Origin: Ostrinia nubilalis
Taxonomy: Eukaryota; Arthropoda; Insecta; Lepidoptera; Crambidae
Assembly (NCBI RefSeq): GCF_963855985.1
Contig: NC_087110.1
Coordinates: 4,827,001-4,891,000, forward strand
Length of the DNA: 64,000 bases
Direction of reading: 5' to 3'
This document shows positions 33,001-41,095 of this stretch, piece after piece. How positions within the stretch are numbered: the stretch's first letter is position 1; every line of letters begins with the position of its first letter. The notes beneath the pieces were generated by a model. It saw nothing but the letters and a program-made list of their open reading frames with translations, ran no database searches and was not told where the DNA came from. A program made the position numbers and the translations under genes.

Positions 33001-36000
33001 TTTTCGTAAAATAAATAAAATTTGATATGTAAACAAAATATGATTACGTCATTTTAAAAAGTACTCGTTGTACATGTAAATGCTTAAAACATGTAGCATA
33101 TTTAATTTGGTTGGATTATAGGTTTCATTCATTCATTCACATCTCATTTTTTATGACGTAAAGGGCTTGAAAAATGTCGATAAGTTTATCGATATACCAA
33201 ACAAACTGAAACTGAAATTATTCAAATTAATTTTAGATTTCCAGTGGATCCAAATAGAAGGAGAAAGTGGATAGAGGCAGTCAGAAGACAAAATACGTGG
33301 ATTTCAACTAAAAACCACTGCATTTGTAGCATTCATTTTGCGGAAGAATGCTACAATGCCAATTCTACGAAACAGAGAAAACTGCACAAAGATTCTATAC
33401 CTACATTGAATTTGCCTAAATTTGTAAGTACAATCATTATCAAATTTTATTAGATATTTTATCTTAAAAGTCAACTAATTCACCAAAATATCAGTAGACA
33501 CAAAACATTTATGGTTCAAATTGTGTAACTGGTATGGCTCAAAAGATAAGGAGACATATAAAGTGCCCTAAAGGGCTACCTTTTTTAGGGTTCCGTAGTC
33601 CTGACAAGGAACCCTTATAGTTTTGCTATGTCTGTCTGTCCGAGGTTTTGCTTGGAAACTATTGGCACTAGAGAGCTGTAATTTTGTGGAGGTATGTATA
33701 TTAATCACGCCGATAAAACAGTAAGATAAAATTTTGAAAAAAAAAATATTACGGTAGCTAGTTGCTTTACATCTAGGGGTAGGTACATGTAAAGTGGGGG
33801 TGAATTTTTTTTATCTTCTACCTCATCGTGTGGGATATCGTTGGACAAGTCTTTTAAAATTGCTTAGGGGTTTCTAAGGCTATTTTTCCATTTAGAGATC
33901 TGTTTGCAAATTATTAAAGTTTAAAGTGCCAATTTTTTTTCGAGTCCCCTCTAAAAACTAAACCGTTAGCTTGAAAAATCTGGGAAAATTCATAATAATA
34001 ATTTATTTTATGAACTTTCAAGGAAAACTATAACGGTTAAGATACATCAGTTAGTTTAGGAGTAATAGTCATTTGACTCATGTATTATACTTAACTAATA
34101 AAAATTCCTTAGAAGAAAATACAAAAAGTTACTTTAGATGAAGTAATTGCTTGCTTCTAAAATATATTGTGTTAACGACGGACAACAACTACGGAACCCT
34201 ACATTACGCGTGGCCCCCGCCCGACACGCACTTGGTCGGTTTTTTTAAGTTATCTTTGACATTCATAAGTGCCAAAACACTGGTCAAATTTGAATAAAAT
34301 ATTTATGATTTTGATGATCATTTACGATTACATATTATTATTATTTTTTATTTTATTAACAGGTTTTATTTTCGGTATGCAATACCGAGGTGGAACCTTT
34401 TAGATCCGTGTCATCCCCTCACGTTTAGTGAAATACCGGGGTGGTTGGAACTTGATTTGGTCCATCCTGTCATCAACTGTTTTTCAATGGGGCGACTTCT
34501 GAACATCAGAGAGATCTTGACTGTCAAGATACGTGAATTAGGCCACTGAACTTTTCAAAACAAAACCAACACAGGTGAAATATCTGAGCATCTCCTTTGA
34601 CAACAAATTGAACTGGGCGAGTCATATCGACAACATGCATAGTGCCTAGCAAACATAGCGGCCACGGGTTGTATGAGAACCACTCTATCGGCATCACTTG
34701 ACTTCTTTCTGAATCTCAGACATTTAGACCTCATTATTCAGGAGGAAGCACAAGCACCCACTCTAAGACTTAAAGGAAACGATCTATGAAAGCAAAACAA
34801 GGAGACAGGATATTCCGCGATTCTGCACAAAACCCTAAAAGAAATACCCCTCGTCAACAGGATAGGTACCCTGTGTACACATCTTCGACCAAAGATAATA
34901 TCCAGCTTACAGCGGAAACGCCGTCTTCAAAACCGAAATAAGTACTGGGAGGTCTTCTCGAATGACCTAAACATAAGAATATCAACAACATTAGATAAGA
35001 ATTAAATAATCTCAGATAGTGCATCCGTACTGCAAGCGCTACAAAGCAATACATTGTCATAATGTTATCAAATTGTGTTTTATGAAATGTATAGAAATAG
35101 GCTATTGATGAAACTTTTGTCCGTGACGTGAGACAGATTATAACATTTGTTGAGACCAAAAGCTAGTTAGCAGTCGATCGTAACAGAATATTACTTGTTT
35201 ATTGCTTTACGAATTTGATAATGATAACACAGCAAAAAAATATTTCACCTAGTTACCTACCTATATGAATAATTTGTAATATTATTTGTACCTATGATTT
35301 ACCAATGGCACTATAATAAACACGATACAATAATTAATTATAGTCTTTCAATTAAAGAAACTTTCAATATTAAATCAATCCATAATTCATTTATCTCGTT
35401 AGGTTCATTCATTCATTCATTTACATAACTATCGATAAAAATTTACGATCTTTTTCCAGCACTAAATGTCATTATTTGACAATTGTCAAACCTCTCCCCC
35501 CGCAAAAAGTGGTTGATCGTGTTTCCTTAGAAATCTTGTAGGTTTCGTGTCCAGTGGTTTATTCGTCCAAGTACAAAGCCCATATTATGTTGTCCCGAAG
35601 TGGTGGTAGGGCAAGCTATATTTGGGACGTGTGTAAGTGCCCTGTAAAGGGCCTATGTACTGAATAAACTATTTTATACAATTTATTATAAGGTCATTAT
35701 TTTTTCGTAAATAACCTACTAATTCACTTTAAACCCTCACTACAATAGGTACTCATATTAAGCGGATTGCTAACGACCATGTCATTTATTTGTACAGCAT
35801 AAAGCTGATAGTGATATAATATAATATAGATACCAGCTGACTTTATATTTAGACTGTGACATGTCCTATCTAGCCTTGACTCGGTCAAAGTTTTTGTGTG
35901 TTTGCTCCACCACGCTTAACACGTGCGATGGTGGATTGTGTGGTCTGCAAATATTGGGACCTAAGAAACCTAAAACGCTTGTGAATACTTTGAAATTAAT

Positions 36001-39000
36001 ATGTAGGTACTTAGGCATTACAGAAAAGGTAATAACGTAAAATAAAGGATGAGATATGATCATGAAAAAAATAAATTATTTAATTATGCGCTACTAACTT
36101 ACATACGTATAAGGCATAAATTACACTTTTAGTTTGTTTTATTTTAAGCAAAAGGCGATAAATAATTAAAAAATGCGTCATTAAACAGAATTATAAGCAA
36201 GTTAAATAATACCTTGCAACTAAACATTTAAGAAACCTGTACACTGATGGTTAATTGTCTTCTAAATAAAATAGAGAATACTATGGCATACACAACTCGA
36301 TTCAAAAAGATTTTATTAAAAGTCTTTTCCGTGTTTCGTTTATTAATTTCTTATTTATTCATATCTTCCTCAATCCTCAAGTCTTCATGACAAGGCTCAT
36401 CTAATAGTAGGTATCTTACATCACTCAATCTATTTCTAGTGACAAAAAGCCTAAGGTGCGGCTAAATCACATTCTTCGCATGGGAATATGAACAGGTTTA
36501 AGCGTGGTTTAAGTAAGCTGATTTCATATCAAATGGCACAATTAAGAACTAACAAGTGTATGTTATTTTCGCAAATGGTATGAGATGAGGTAACTACTGG
36601 ATTGCCTTAGTATTTATTAATAAAAAAAGTATCATAAGTATAAATTGATAGCATAGATTTACCACGAGACCACTGCCGTGCACTCTTCTATACTAATTTC
36701 AATTTATTATTTATTATTCCCACCTCTCGTTCTCACCGCTGCATCTCCTGGGTAGCCAGGATCTACTACAGCTTGACCGACAATAAAAACCCAACCAGTT
36801 AAATATTTTCTCCAAGGTTATCGTCTAGATTAACGAGTACCTAAGAGCTTGGTGTATAGAAAATAAGTAATTGGATTCTAATTGGACACTTAATGGAAAG
36901 CAATATTAACAAAAAGACAACAAAATAACATGGAAATTCCATGTCCATAATTTTATCATGACATAATTTCACGTGCACATCTCTTGCCTATAAATCCAGT
37001 CGTTTCATTCATATCTTTGCCCATAATTTAAATTCACAGAAGGCATGTCGACACAGAGATAGCTATTTATGACGTAGTAAACCCAACATATAACTTTGGT
37101 TTAATATTCTGTAGGCGCACCTCGACACAATGGATTCATTCAAGTTTAAACTGTGTCGCCAATGACGCCATGTTTGGTGTTTTTTGGTTAAGGCTTTGTT
37201 ATTATTAGTACATCTCGTTCAGGTAAATTCATACTAAAAGAGATTTTTATATTACGTTACCGAATACAGAATTTTTGGTCGTTTAGTCAGAGCTGAATTT
37301 AATGGGTTTTCACCGTAATCTTTTTGCATTCGTATAAGACGGGTCCAGCGGCATGCTTAAATTTTATTTTGAAGTTGGAAGTAGGTATTTTGTATTTAGA
37401 TATCTCAACCCACTCAGATCACTGCATCAAGACCTTTTCAAAGGACAACACTTAGGGTCAACATCAATAAGTCACAGTATACCTTAAATGACGGCTCTAC
37501 TACATATTGGTCCCAAACTCCCAAGGCCAACGTCATCCAACGCAAGGATCTAGAAAATAGCTTATCCCAACGTTGGTGCCAATACTGCTAACACATTTTT
37601 GAGATCGTTGGATGTGAGGCGTTGGGACCAACGTTGGAGCCAAACTGCATGCTCTTTCATTTGACATACCAACGACCAATTCATAGAAGTGGAATGAGGA
37701 AACAAACTGACCGCACACGGCGCCGAACAATGAATGAACTGTATTAATTATGAGCGAATTCTATGCGTCCGTGCGAGCATCATAGTGTTACCAGGCGTTA
37801 GTAAAACTAACGTGGACACTGAGAAAAGGTTATTTGACCGAATTCGGACTAGCTGGACGATAATGGGGGGTTACCAGGCTATAGCATTAATGCGGAGATG
37901 GCAAGACATGAAAAAAAAAGCAGGAAAAGGTCCATCCATCCATCAAAAAAAATATTTTACCGACCACAGCTGGGCGACTTGGTGAAAAGTTTCGCATGAT
38001 CGGAATTGTGCTTTTCCAACTAGCTTACAATAAAAACTAAAGTTTAATACTTTATTACATGCAGTTGTCAAAGAATCAGGTACTTATCTAGAAAAAACTT
38101 TGTCACTTGACTTGATATGTTCTTAACAAGTTAAAGAGGTTATTGTGGGGTTTGTTTAACACTTTCATGGCAACAAACGAATTTCTTGAAGCATTGCTTC
38201 TTTGATGCAACCTAACTCGGTGTCAGGTATAGTCCTTCATTATCCTAACACCTAGCCACCCCACAAGCACTGCAGTGTTAGTGACCTGCACCTAAGCATG
38301 AATGACTGAGTCATCCATCCTTTCGCCGAGACTGATTGGCGTTTATCGATCAATCGTTCACGACCGTGATCTATTCGGTGCATTTCAATCGTAATTCGAA
38401 TGCGCTATCGATTCATTGATGCGTTTTATATGGATCGAAGATTTTATTGAGTCATTAAGGTAAAAATTGGCAATAAAGCTGCTTTTTTTGTTTTTGGTGG
38501 AATGCAAAAGAGCCAAGACTTCAAGTCTGATATTTAGGTAGGTTTCCCACAATGTATTATGGTATATGTAGATAACAAGTTGAACACTGTATGATGATGA
38601 TGTAATTTTAATAATAATATGGATTAGCGCATTAACCATGCAGTTTCTCATTGTCAATGCGCAGCAACCTCGCGATTATCGTACCAACCAGTAGGCCTAG
38701 GATGCGCGCCGCTATAAGCTTTTATCGCGCTATTTTATCGATTTTAAGCGAAAAGCCCATACATTTGTCGTCTCAAATCATCGATAAGATTTTATCACGG
38801 CGCGCATCCTAGCCCGGCAGACCTAATAAAAAGGGATTGCCGTCAAATGACATCCATCTATGATAAGGATCATACATACCTCCTTGGTCCAGGGACCTTT
38901 GACTAGTTCAGGGTTGACGACCTTCGTCCACCGCTGCTGGCACTGGACGTCGGATCGGTCTGAGAACTGCGCCGATATCAGCTCCCAGTTCTCGTTGTAC

Positions 39001-39646
39001 ATCTTAACATACATCTTTAGCCTTTTATCCTGGAAATAGATGTTAAAATAGTTGTGAGATGAGATCAAAATACAAACGAAGTCATAAACGTTGAAATGCA
39101 GTCATGAATGTCATTCCGAAAAACATCTAATCCTGGGAATAAAATATGTTTCAGTCAACTTTCATGCATTATCATTTTGTTGGCCCTTTTCAGACCAATT
39201 ATAAATAACTCAGTGTGATACGCTATTTACTTAAATAAATCTATTGATTAGAAAGAACCCCAAACTGCATCAAGCAATTCCATTCAGTAATCAAAGGAAT
39301 ATTTTATGAAAGAAAGAAAAAATGTTTATTCAGTATCATCGACAATACAATTAACTCCACTATCCGTCCGAATATGTAGGCAGACCAACAATCTAGAGCA
39401 GATCGCGGGAAGCACATGAATGCGGGCAGCGCAGGACCGGTCTTTTTAGAAATCATTTGGGAAGACCTTTGTGCAGCAATGGACGTCATTTGGCTGAAAC
39501 GAACTCAGATACATACCTCCTCTTTCGTCCACCGCCCCCTATTGATATTCTTCCGCGACCCAGAGCTTTTGGCTGCAGCCTGCACATCTTCGTAGGCCGC
39601 GGAGTCCTCTGAACACTCGCTCGTCTCCGACTCATAGCCGCTTCGC
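14973..39646 (-). CDS. Myb: Three-repeat Myb transcription factor (Myb oncogene-like), 14 exons found
   Basis: Coding exons on the minus strand: 39646-39517, 39029-38880, 31020-30923, 30527-30393, 29830-29722, 28377-28172, 26582-26482, 26080-25932, 23360-23269, 21930-21735, 20975-20775, 20229-19585, and downstream 16415-16314 and 15098-14973. The first twelve join in frame with GT-AG junctions (736 residues plus stop, N-terminus missing). Three Myb repeats carry the diagnostic tryptophans at 39/58/77, 90/110/129 and 142/161/180, counting from the first visible residue. Later landmarks are PPPILRRK and TPTPFK (the Myb-family C-terminal motif). Downstream exons encode WEIFACGKTQDQL, matching the conserved extreme C-terminus of A-, B- and c-Myb. 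The animal protein binds YAACNG DNA and works in the Myb-MuvB/DREAM complex on G2/M genes and chorion amplification. How the stop-bearing exon relates to the two last exons is unresolved. Confidence 0.9.
15141..15877. mobile_element. 737-bp MITE with about 30-bp inverted ends
   Basis: Starts GCCTGACCAGGAACATAAAA and ends TTTTATGTTCCTGGTCAGGC. Flanked on both sides by TATA (15137-15140 and 15878-15881), so the duplication is TA or TATA. No transposase frame. It is inserted in the intron between the last two Myb exons, about 40 bp upstream of the terminal exon acceptor. Confidence 0.8.
16314..16415 (-). CDS. Myb: Myb penultimate exon
   Basis: 34 codons between acceptor TTATAG and donor GTTAGT, open only in phase 0, encoding VKRTSDEMVVIKKSAVRSIK and an acidic stretch. 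It joins in phase to the terminal exon. A phase-0 entry fits a splice from inside the long exon (for example at AAG/GTACAA, exon end 20059) but not from its end. Confidence 0.65.
16575..16650. repeat. Short imperfect hairpin
   Basis: GCTCAATTTCGAAACCGG and CCGGTTTTGAAATTGAG form an inverted repeat with a short loop, inside a Myb intron or 3' region. Function unknown. Confidence 0.6.
16651..18300. other. Myb intron or alternative 3' UTR, nothing recognised
   Basis: AT-rich, no supported coding exon on either strand. A minus-strand AATAAA at about 17296-17301 and others upstream could polyadenylate the transcript that ends in the stop at 19585. Confidence 0.4.
18306..18538 (-). repeat. Lepidopteran interspersed repeat (GCGGGCG...TTATAATATTAG family)
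   Basis: Plus strand starts ATACTAATATTATAAAGGCG, then TCTGTCTGTC microsatellite, and ends GCGAAGCCGCGGGCGG...AGCTAGT. Related copies at 43741-43945 and 58447-58825 lie in the other orientation. Class uncertain (LINE or Helitron derived). Confidence 0.65.
18541..18800. repeat. 250-bp dispersed repeat, copy 1 (TGACGTCA-bearing)
   Basis: Starts CCAATAATTCGAAATCACAA and contains AATAGTGACGTCACTTGCTT and AAGTACGTCAATTGA. It matches 21462-21725 over about 250 bp with scattered differences. Element class unknown. Confidence 0.7.
19585..20229 (-). CDS. Myb: Myb long exon with in-frame stop
   Basis: Acceptor TTTCAG, then 214 codons and TGA. It begins SKTLAGDSSVMFSPPSI and continues with Asn/Thr/Ser-rich sequence to FIFGTGYGE. 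The long open frame argues it is translated as a terminal exon in at least one isoform. The conserved Myb C-terminus is absent from it. A possible internal phase-0 donor is AAG/GTACAA, which would end the exon at 20059 (57 codons). Confidence 0.8.
   Translation of the reverse strand, partial: SKTLAGDSSVMFSPPSIVKHSLLEESTSLHSLISAENTPDTKYEDLDIESVITEKTKVQHRSSIPTNPTPNLPDRLIYQMYENQYSNETNQNYTNLDNQNVFRDITNESPRSFARLNADRLRTITSSNELACESNLIAPKEVLANAFADHIYKVTNQKPSTSRIDEILTNKIMGNKPNEYVDKENQWWQMEKTTNQNEEIYPNDYFIFGTGYGE
20775..20975 (-). CDS. Myb: Myb exon (VNNDSGIGSLKRR)
   Basis: 67 codons, phase 0 at both ends, acceptor TTCCAG and donor GTGAGT. The basic cluster KKARKALANSW resembles the conserved K-R-x-x-x-S-L-A region downstream of TPTPFK in B-Myb. 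Confidence 0.88.
21200..21420 (+). repeat. RTE-like LINE 3' end
   Basis: Contains AGCAGTGGGCGGGGCACATA, ATAGCTCGTAAAGCTGATGG, CACTAGGTGAACC, GGATGCGGGAAGCGCAGGAC and TTGGGGGAGGCC. Antisense to Myb, in an intron. Confidence 0.65.
21462..21728. repeat. 250-bp dispersed repeat, copy 2
   Basis: Second copy of the repeat at 18541. It again contains the TGACGTCA palindrome and ends within 10 bp of the donor of the Myb exon at 21735. Confidence 0.7.
21735..21930 (-). CDS. Myb: Myb exon with TPTPFK motif
   Basis: 196 nt. Opens by completing a Lys codon and reads TPTPFKIAMAEIGKKSGL, then an acidic helix-like stretch LLVEDITEMIKREEN. TPTPFK is a hallmark of the Myb negative-regulatory or C-terminal region. 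Donor GTCAGT. Confidence 0.92.
21979..22492. mobile_element. 514-bp MITE with long inverted ends and 8-bp duplication
   Basis: Ends GGGTCCGTGGCCGAGTCCCC and GGGGACTCGGCCACGGACCC. The inverted arms run for about 53 bp with few mismatches. AACAAAAA flanks both sides (21971-21978 and 22493-22500), a perfect 8-bp target duplication. The AT-rich core has no transposase. Eight-base duplications fit hAT, P or Merlin transposases, and the end sequence does not match the P-like element at 32745. Confidence 0.9.
23269..23360 (-). CDS. Myb: Myb exon (DWTASPLLHTPTP)
   Basis: 92 nt, acceptor CATCCAG and donor GTAAGT. Pro/Thr-rich, with two split-codon bases that complete Lys in the next exon, confirming the frame. 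Confidence 0.88.
23750..23934. repeat. MITE, ACGTCAAACGCA family copy 2
   Basis: Inverted ends GTGCGAGTTTGCATTGAACG and CGTTGGATTTGATGTAAACT with GTCGCTAGCGA blocks inside. The core CGCTGTACAATCCGTCATAC is the reverse of the core of the element at 14675. Confidence 0.65.
24303..25403. repeat. 152-bp satellite, 8 units
   Basis: Units begin GAGTTCAGGAACTGCGAGGG. Starts of successive units are 152 bp apart except one junction of 133 bp, where 19 bp (the GCGCGAGGCCTCCGGGC region) is missing. The eighth unit is partial. Copies are almost identical, with a few single-base differences. GC-rich, unlike the surrounding AT-rich intron. Open frames across it reflect the repeat, not a gene. Confidence 0.95.
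25932..26080 (-). CDS. Myb: Myb exon (PPPILRRKPKK)
   Basis: 149 nt, acceptor CTTGCAG and donor GTGAGT. Reads VTYSVQSEGIKEIVV, then SSPKKKS and SPPPILRRKPKKMLTPNP. The Pro-rich and basic block resembles the region before TPTPFK in other animal Mybs. Confidence 0.9.
26482..26582 (-). CDS. Myb: Myb exon (KFINIESLPTNSP)
   Basis: 101 nt, acceptor TTTACAG and donor GTAATT. Two bases from the previous exon complete Lys. The join fixes the frame of the exon at 28172. Confidence 0.88.
27005..28171. repeat. Myb: Exon-derived minisatellite array
   Basis: About a dozen irregular units of roughly 75-90 bp. Each contains CGACTGTTGCCTCGTCAGCT and most contain ACACTCACTTGA. On the minus strand these read as the coding stretch for QLTRQQSPDRG followed by the donor GTGAGTGT. 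The source is the 3' end of the Myb exon at 28172-28377 plus its splice donor. One unit near 27950-28030 also copies the whole exon tail (ADEIEILHEPF). Higher-order variation (CGGTCGCGCG versus CGGTCGGGCG blocks) shows repeated local duplication. Confidence 0.9.
28172..28377 (-). CDS. Myb: Myb exon (SWTDPFNESTQ...)
   Basis: 206 nt, acceptor CTACCCAG and donor GTGAGT. Ser/Thr/Gln-rich, then VLHFRRVLKEQLNSIQ and ADEIEILHEPF. Frame is confirmed by the previous exon (phase 0) and the next one. Its 3' end has been amplified into the adjacent minisatellite. Confidence 0.88.
28378..29721 (-). other. Myb: Myb intron
   Basis: AT-rich. A 46-nt block at 29254-29299 has exon-like edges (ACAG and GTAATC), but its phase does not fit the neighbouring exons, so I left it out of the model. 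Confidence 0.5.
29722..29830 (-). CDS. Myb: Myb exon, end of repeat R3
   Basis: 109 nt, acceptor CCCACAG and donor GTAAGG. Encodes TDNAIKNHWNSTMRRKYEPD, the recognition helix and end of R3, then a basic RRKRPKR stretch that may act as a nuclear localisation signal. Confidence 0.95.
29861..29936. repeat. Poly-T lepidopteran repeat
   Basis: A run of about 24 T followed by ATAGGAGGCAAACGAGCAAA and CGGATCACCTGATGG, a common lepidopteran retroposon end in reverse orientation. Confidence 0.6.
29930..30026. repeat. Short MITE, TTATCG family copy 2
   Basis: Inverted ends CATGATAAAATCTTATCGAT and ATCGATAAAAGTTTATCACG, plus CGCGCATCTTTGGCC on the right. Directly abuts the poly-T repeat. Confidence 0.65.
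30393..30527 (-). CDS. Myb: Myb exon, R2 end and R3 start
   Basis: 135 nt, acceptor ACACAG and donor GTAAGT. Encodes RERWHNHLNPSIKKTAW and LGNQWAKIAKLLPGR: the last helix of R2, the conserved linker and the first two helices of R3. Confidence 0.96.
30923..31020 (-). CDS. Myb: Myb exon, repeat R2
   Basis: 98 nt, acceptor TTACAG and donor GTGAGT. Encodes EDEKVVELVAKYGPKKWTLI and HLKGRIGKQC, the canonical R2 sequence with the redox-type Cys of the recognition helix. Confidence 0.96.
31190..31325 (+). repeat. RTE-like LINE 3' end
   Basis: AGGCACTGGATGCAGGCCGC, CATTGGGGGAGGCCTATGTT and GGCTGAAATGATGA. Antisense to Myb, just upstream of the R2 exon. Confidence 0.7.
31326..32736. other. Myb intron, nothing recognised
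   Basis: Part of the 7.9-kb intron between the R1 and R2 exons. No supported gene or repeat. Confidence 0.4.
32899..34428 (+). CDS. THAP-domain protein of the P-like element (106 aa, 3 exons)
   Basis: Exons 32899-32966, 33237-33423 and 34363-34428 join in frame with GT-AG borders. Residues 1-85 form a complete THAP zinc finger: C4 and C9 (CAVLYC), a Pro in HAFPVDP, Trp in RRKWIEAV, the C-x2-H pair in CSIHF, and SIPTLNLPKF in place of the AVPTIF box. The third exon adds 21 residues and stops, so no transposase catalytic domain is encoded. THAP domains bind DNA. In Drosophila, truncated P proteins such as KP that keep this domain repress transposition by occupying element ends. A similar role here is inference. 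The last exon is the least certain part, since the acceptor TTAACAG is good but the tail is unlike known proteins. Confidence 0.7.
33581..34247. repeat. Lepidopteran repeat nested in the P-like element
   Basis: Starts TTTTTTAGGGTTCCGTAGTC, includes TGTCTGTCTGTCCG, and ends ACGGAACCCTACATTACGCG...CACTTGGTCGGTTTTTT. The opening and closing GGGTTCCGTA/ACGGAACCCT blocks are typical of a widespread insect repeat. It sits inside the second THAP intron. Confidence 0.65.
34563..35000 (+). pseudogene. Decayed non-LTR retrotransposon polymerase fragment
   Basis: Frames interrupted by stops and shifts read QVKYLSISFDNKLNWASHID, then NIAATGCMRTTLS, LRHLDLIIQEEAQAPTLRLK, and finally TLCTHLRPKII. This matches the region between reverse transcriptase and RNase H of I/R1/Jockey-type LINEs. 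Non-functional. Confidence 0.7.
35580..37500. other. Myb intron, nothing recognised
   Basis: AT-rich sequence; no supported gene, RNA or repeat. Confidence 0.4.
37798..37985 (+). pseudogene. Possible Harbinger-type SANT/MADF remnant
   Basis: The frame reads EKRLFDRIRTSWTIMGGYQ and RRWQDMKKKAGK. W-x-x-M/L-G and RRW-x-DMKKKA patterns occur in the Myb/SANT-like accessory proteins of PIF/Harbinger transposons. Short and isolated, so probably a fragment. Partially symmetric CCAACGTTGG sequences lie nearby (37568-37640). Confidence 0.4.
38697..38812. repeat. Short MITE, TTATCG family copy 3
   Basis: Ends CTAGGATGCGCGCC and GGCGCGCATCCTAG are perfect 14-bp inverted repeats, extended inward through TTATCG-rich arms. 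The clearest of the three copies. It lies about 70 bp from the donor of the Myb R1 exon. Confidence 0.8.
38880..39029 (-). CDS. Myb: Myb exon, repeat R1 body
   Basis: 50 codons, phase 0 at both ends, acceptor TTTCCAG and donor GTATGT. Encodes DKRLKMYVKMYNENWELISA and VQCQQRWTKVVNPELVKGPW, that is R1 helices 1-3 and the start of R2. Confidence 0.96.
39365..39500 (+). repeat. RTE-like LINE 3' end
   Basis: GCGGGAAGCACATGAATGCG, GGCAGCGCAGGACCGG, CATTTGGGAAGACC and GCAATGGACGTCATTTGGCT. Degenerate copy in the intron between the first two visible Myb exons. Confidence 0.6.
39517..39646 (-). CDS. Myb: Myb exon, N-terminal acidic region and R1 start
   Basis: 130 nt, acceptor TTGTCCTAG and donor GTATGT. 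Encodes RSGYESETSECSEDSAAYED, an acidic Ser-rich stretch, then NRGRWTKEE, the first Trp of R1. It opens with one base of a split codon, so at least one coding exon lies upstream. Confidence 0.93.
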
Positions 39647-39719
39647 CTAGGACAAGCAAAGAGGACATTAAAGTAACAGTCTTTGGGCAAATTCGTAATG
39701 ATCCTCCTCCTTTATAACT

Positions 39720-39850
39720 GCAGTGCCCAACAGAGTCCCTATATTGTTGACACACCACCGCACTAAGCGTTTCGATGACTCTTATAATGCGAACAGCTAG
39801 GGACTGGAATTCGCTGCCTGCTGCTGTCTTTCCCGAAGACTGTAATCCGA
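39720..39850 (+). pseudogene. LINE polymerase C-terminal fragment
   Basis: The frame reads RTARDWNSLPAAVFPEDCNP, the W-N-S-L-P motif found at the C-terminus of Jockey/CR1-type LINE polymerases. It leads into the duplicated block that follows. Confidence 0.6.
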
Positions 39851-40728
39851 GCCTTTCAAGGCGAGAGTGAATAGGGCACTTACAAAGCAGATATGTACCA
39901 TCCTAGCCCTTTCAGACCCACGACGAAACTAAACAAGGTAGTAATAAAAAAACTCGATATTCATTATCTTTGGGGATCAGAGAAAATGAAAATTGAACAT
40001 TTTCAGTGGTCCTATGTTGTTTTCATGGTTTTTCAGGGGGCGTACAATTGTATCAACGTGGGCCCAACTCATTCAAAGTCACAATACAAAACATTTTAAT
40101 TCGAGGGCATTTAATGCAATTCATAGTCCCATGAACCCCAAAGATTATTTGGATTTCATTAGATGTACATTGCGATTTCATTTGCTGGCCCTTTTCGGCC
40201 ATGTAATATAGCGCAGCAGCGATAGCAAACTTTACAAACAGATTGACTTTAAAATAAATTTCTGAGTGAATTCGCTGCCTGCTGCTGTCTTTCCCGAAGA
40301 CTGTAATCCGAGCCTTTCAAGGCGAGAGTGAATAGGGCACTTACAAAGCAGATATGTACCATCCTAGCCCTTTCAGACCCACGACGAAACTAAACAAGGT
40401 AGTAATAAAAAAACTCGATATTCATTATCTTTGGGGATCAGAGAAAATGAAAATTGAACATTTTCAGTGGTCCTATGTTGTTTTCATGGTTTTTCAGGGG
40501 GCGTACAATTGTATCAACGTGGGCCCAACTCATTCAAAGTCACAATACAAAACATTTTAATTCGAGGGCATTTAATGCAATTCATAGTCCCATGAACCCC
40601 AAAGATTATTTGGATTTCATTAGATGTACATTGCGATTTCATTTGCTGGCCCTTTTCGGCCATGTAATATAGCGCAGCAGCGATAGCAAACTTTACAAAC
40701 AGATTGACTTTAAAATAAATTTCTGAGT
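39807..40728. repeat. Perfect 461-bp tandem duplication
   Basis: 39807-40267 and 40268-40728 read as identical. Both start GAATTCGCTGCCTGCTGC and end AATAAATTTCTGAGT. The block starts inside a LINE C-terminal fragment. The identical small frames in each copy are not genes. Either a very recent duplication or an assembly duplication. Confidence 0.9.
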
Positions 40729-41095
40729 ACTCCGCAAATGATTTGGGCTGTTCATTACTTTAATTATCTTGAGCTTGACTAGTAGTCTAGCCACGAAATC
40801 TTTTTTTTTTTTTCATTTGCCGTCACTTTGATTGGGGGTTGCCCTCAAAGATGAGAGTGGAGCATCATTCTTGGAGGAGTAAGAATCTTCCAATCTTGCA
40901 CACATGCCTCATGAACATCTACCATGCTATACTGTTCCAGTTACTCCCCAATTGTATCGTAATTAAGGAAAAATAATGATCTAGCCATCGCAATGTAGTA
41001 CCTAGTTGGGCCCGCAGTGATACAATTGTGACTTAATACTTCTGTGACACTTTTTCTTGAAAATTTACCAAAAATACAAACAAAGGACAATGGGC

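Larger units (their letters stand above)
32745..35571 (+). mobile_element. P-element-superfamily transposon, internally deleted
   Basis: A 2827-bp element with perfect 23-bp terminal inverted repeats (CTTGGACGAATAAACCACTG...). TACAAAGC flanks both sides (32737-32744 and 35572-35579), the 8-bp duplication expected of P elements. It carries a THAP domain gene in three exons, the DNA-binding module of P transposases. There is no room for the GTPase-like and catalytic regions of a full transposase: much of the interior is a foreign repeat (33581-34247) and a decayed LINE fragment (34563-35000). It lies antisense to Myb in the R1-R2 intron. Confidence 0.88.

Noticed and set aside
39893..40672. Repeated 68- and 72-codon frames
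   Set aside because: Identical because the DNA is duplicated. The sequence follows a LINE fragment and shows no domain.
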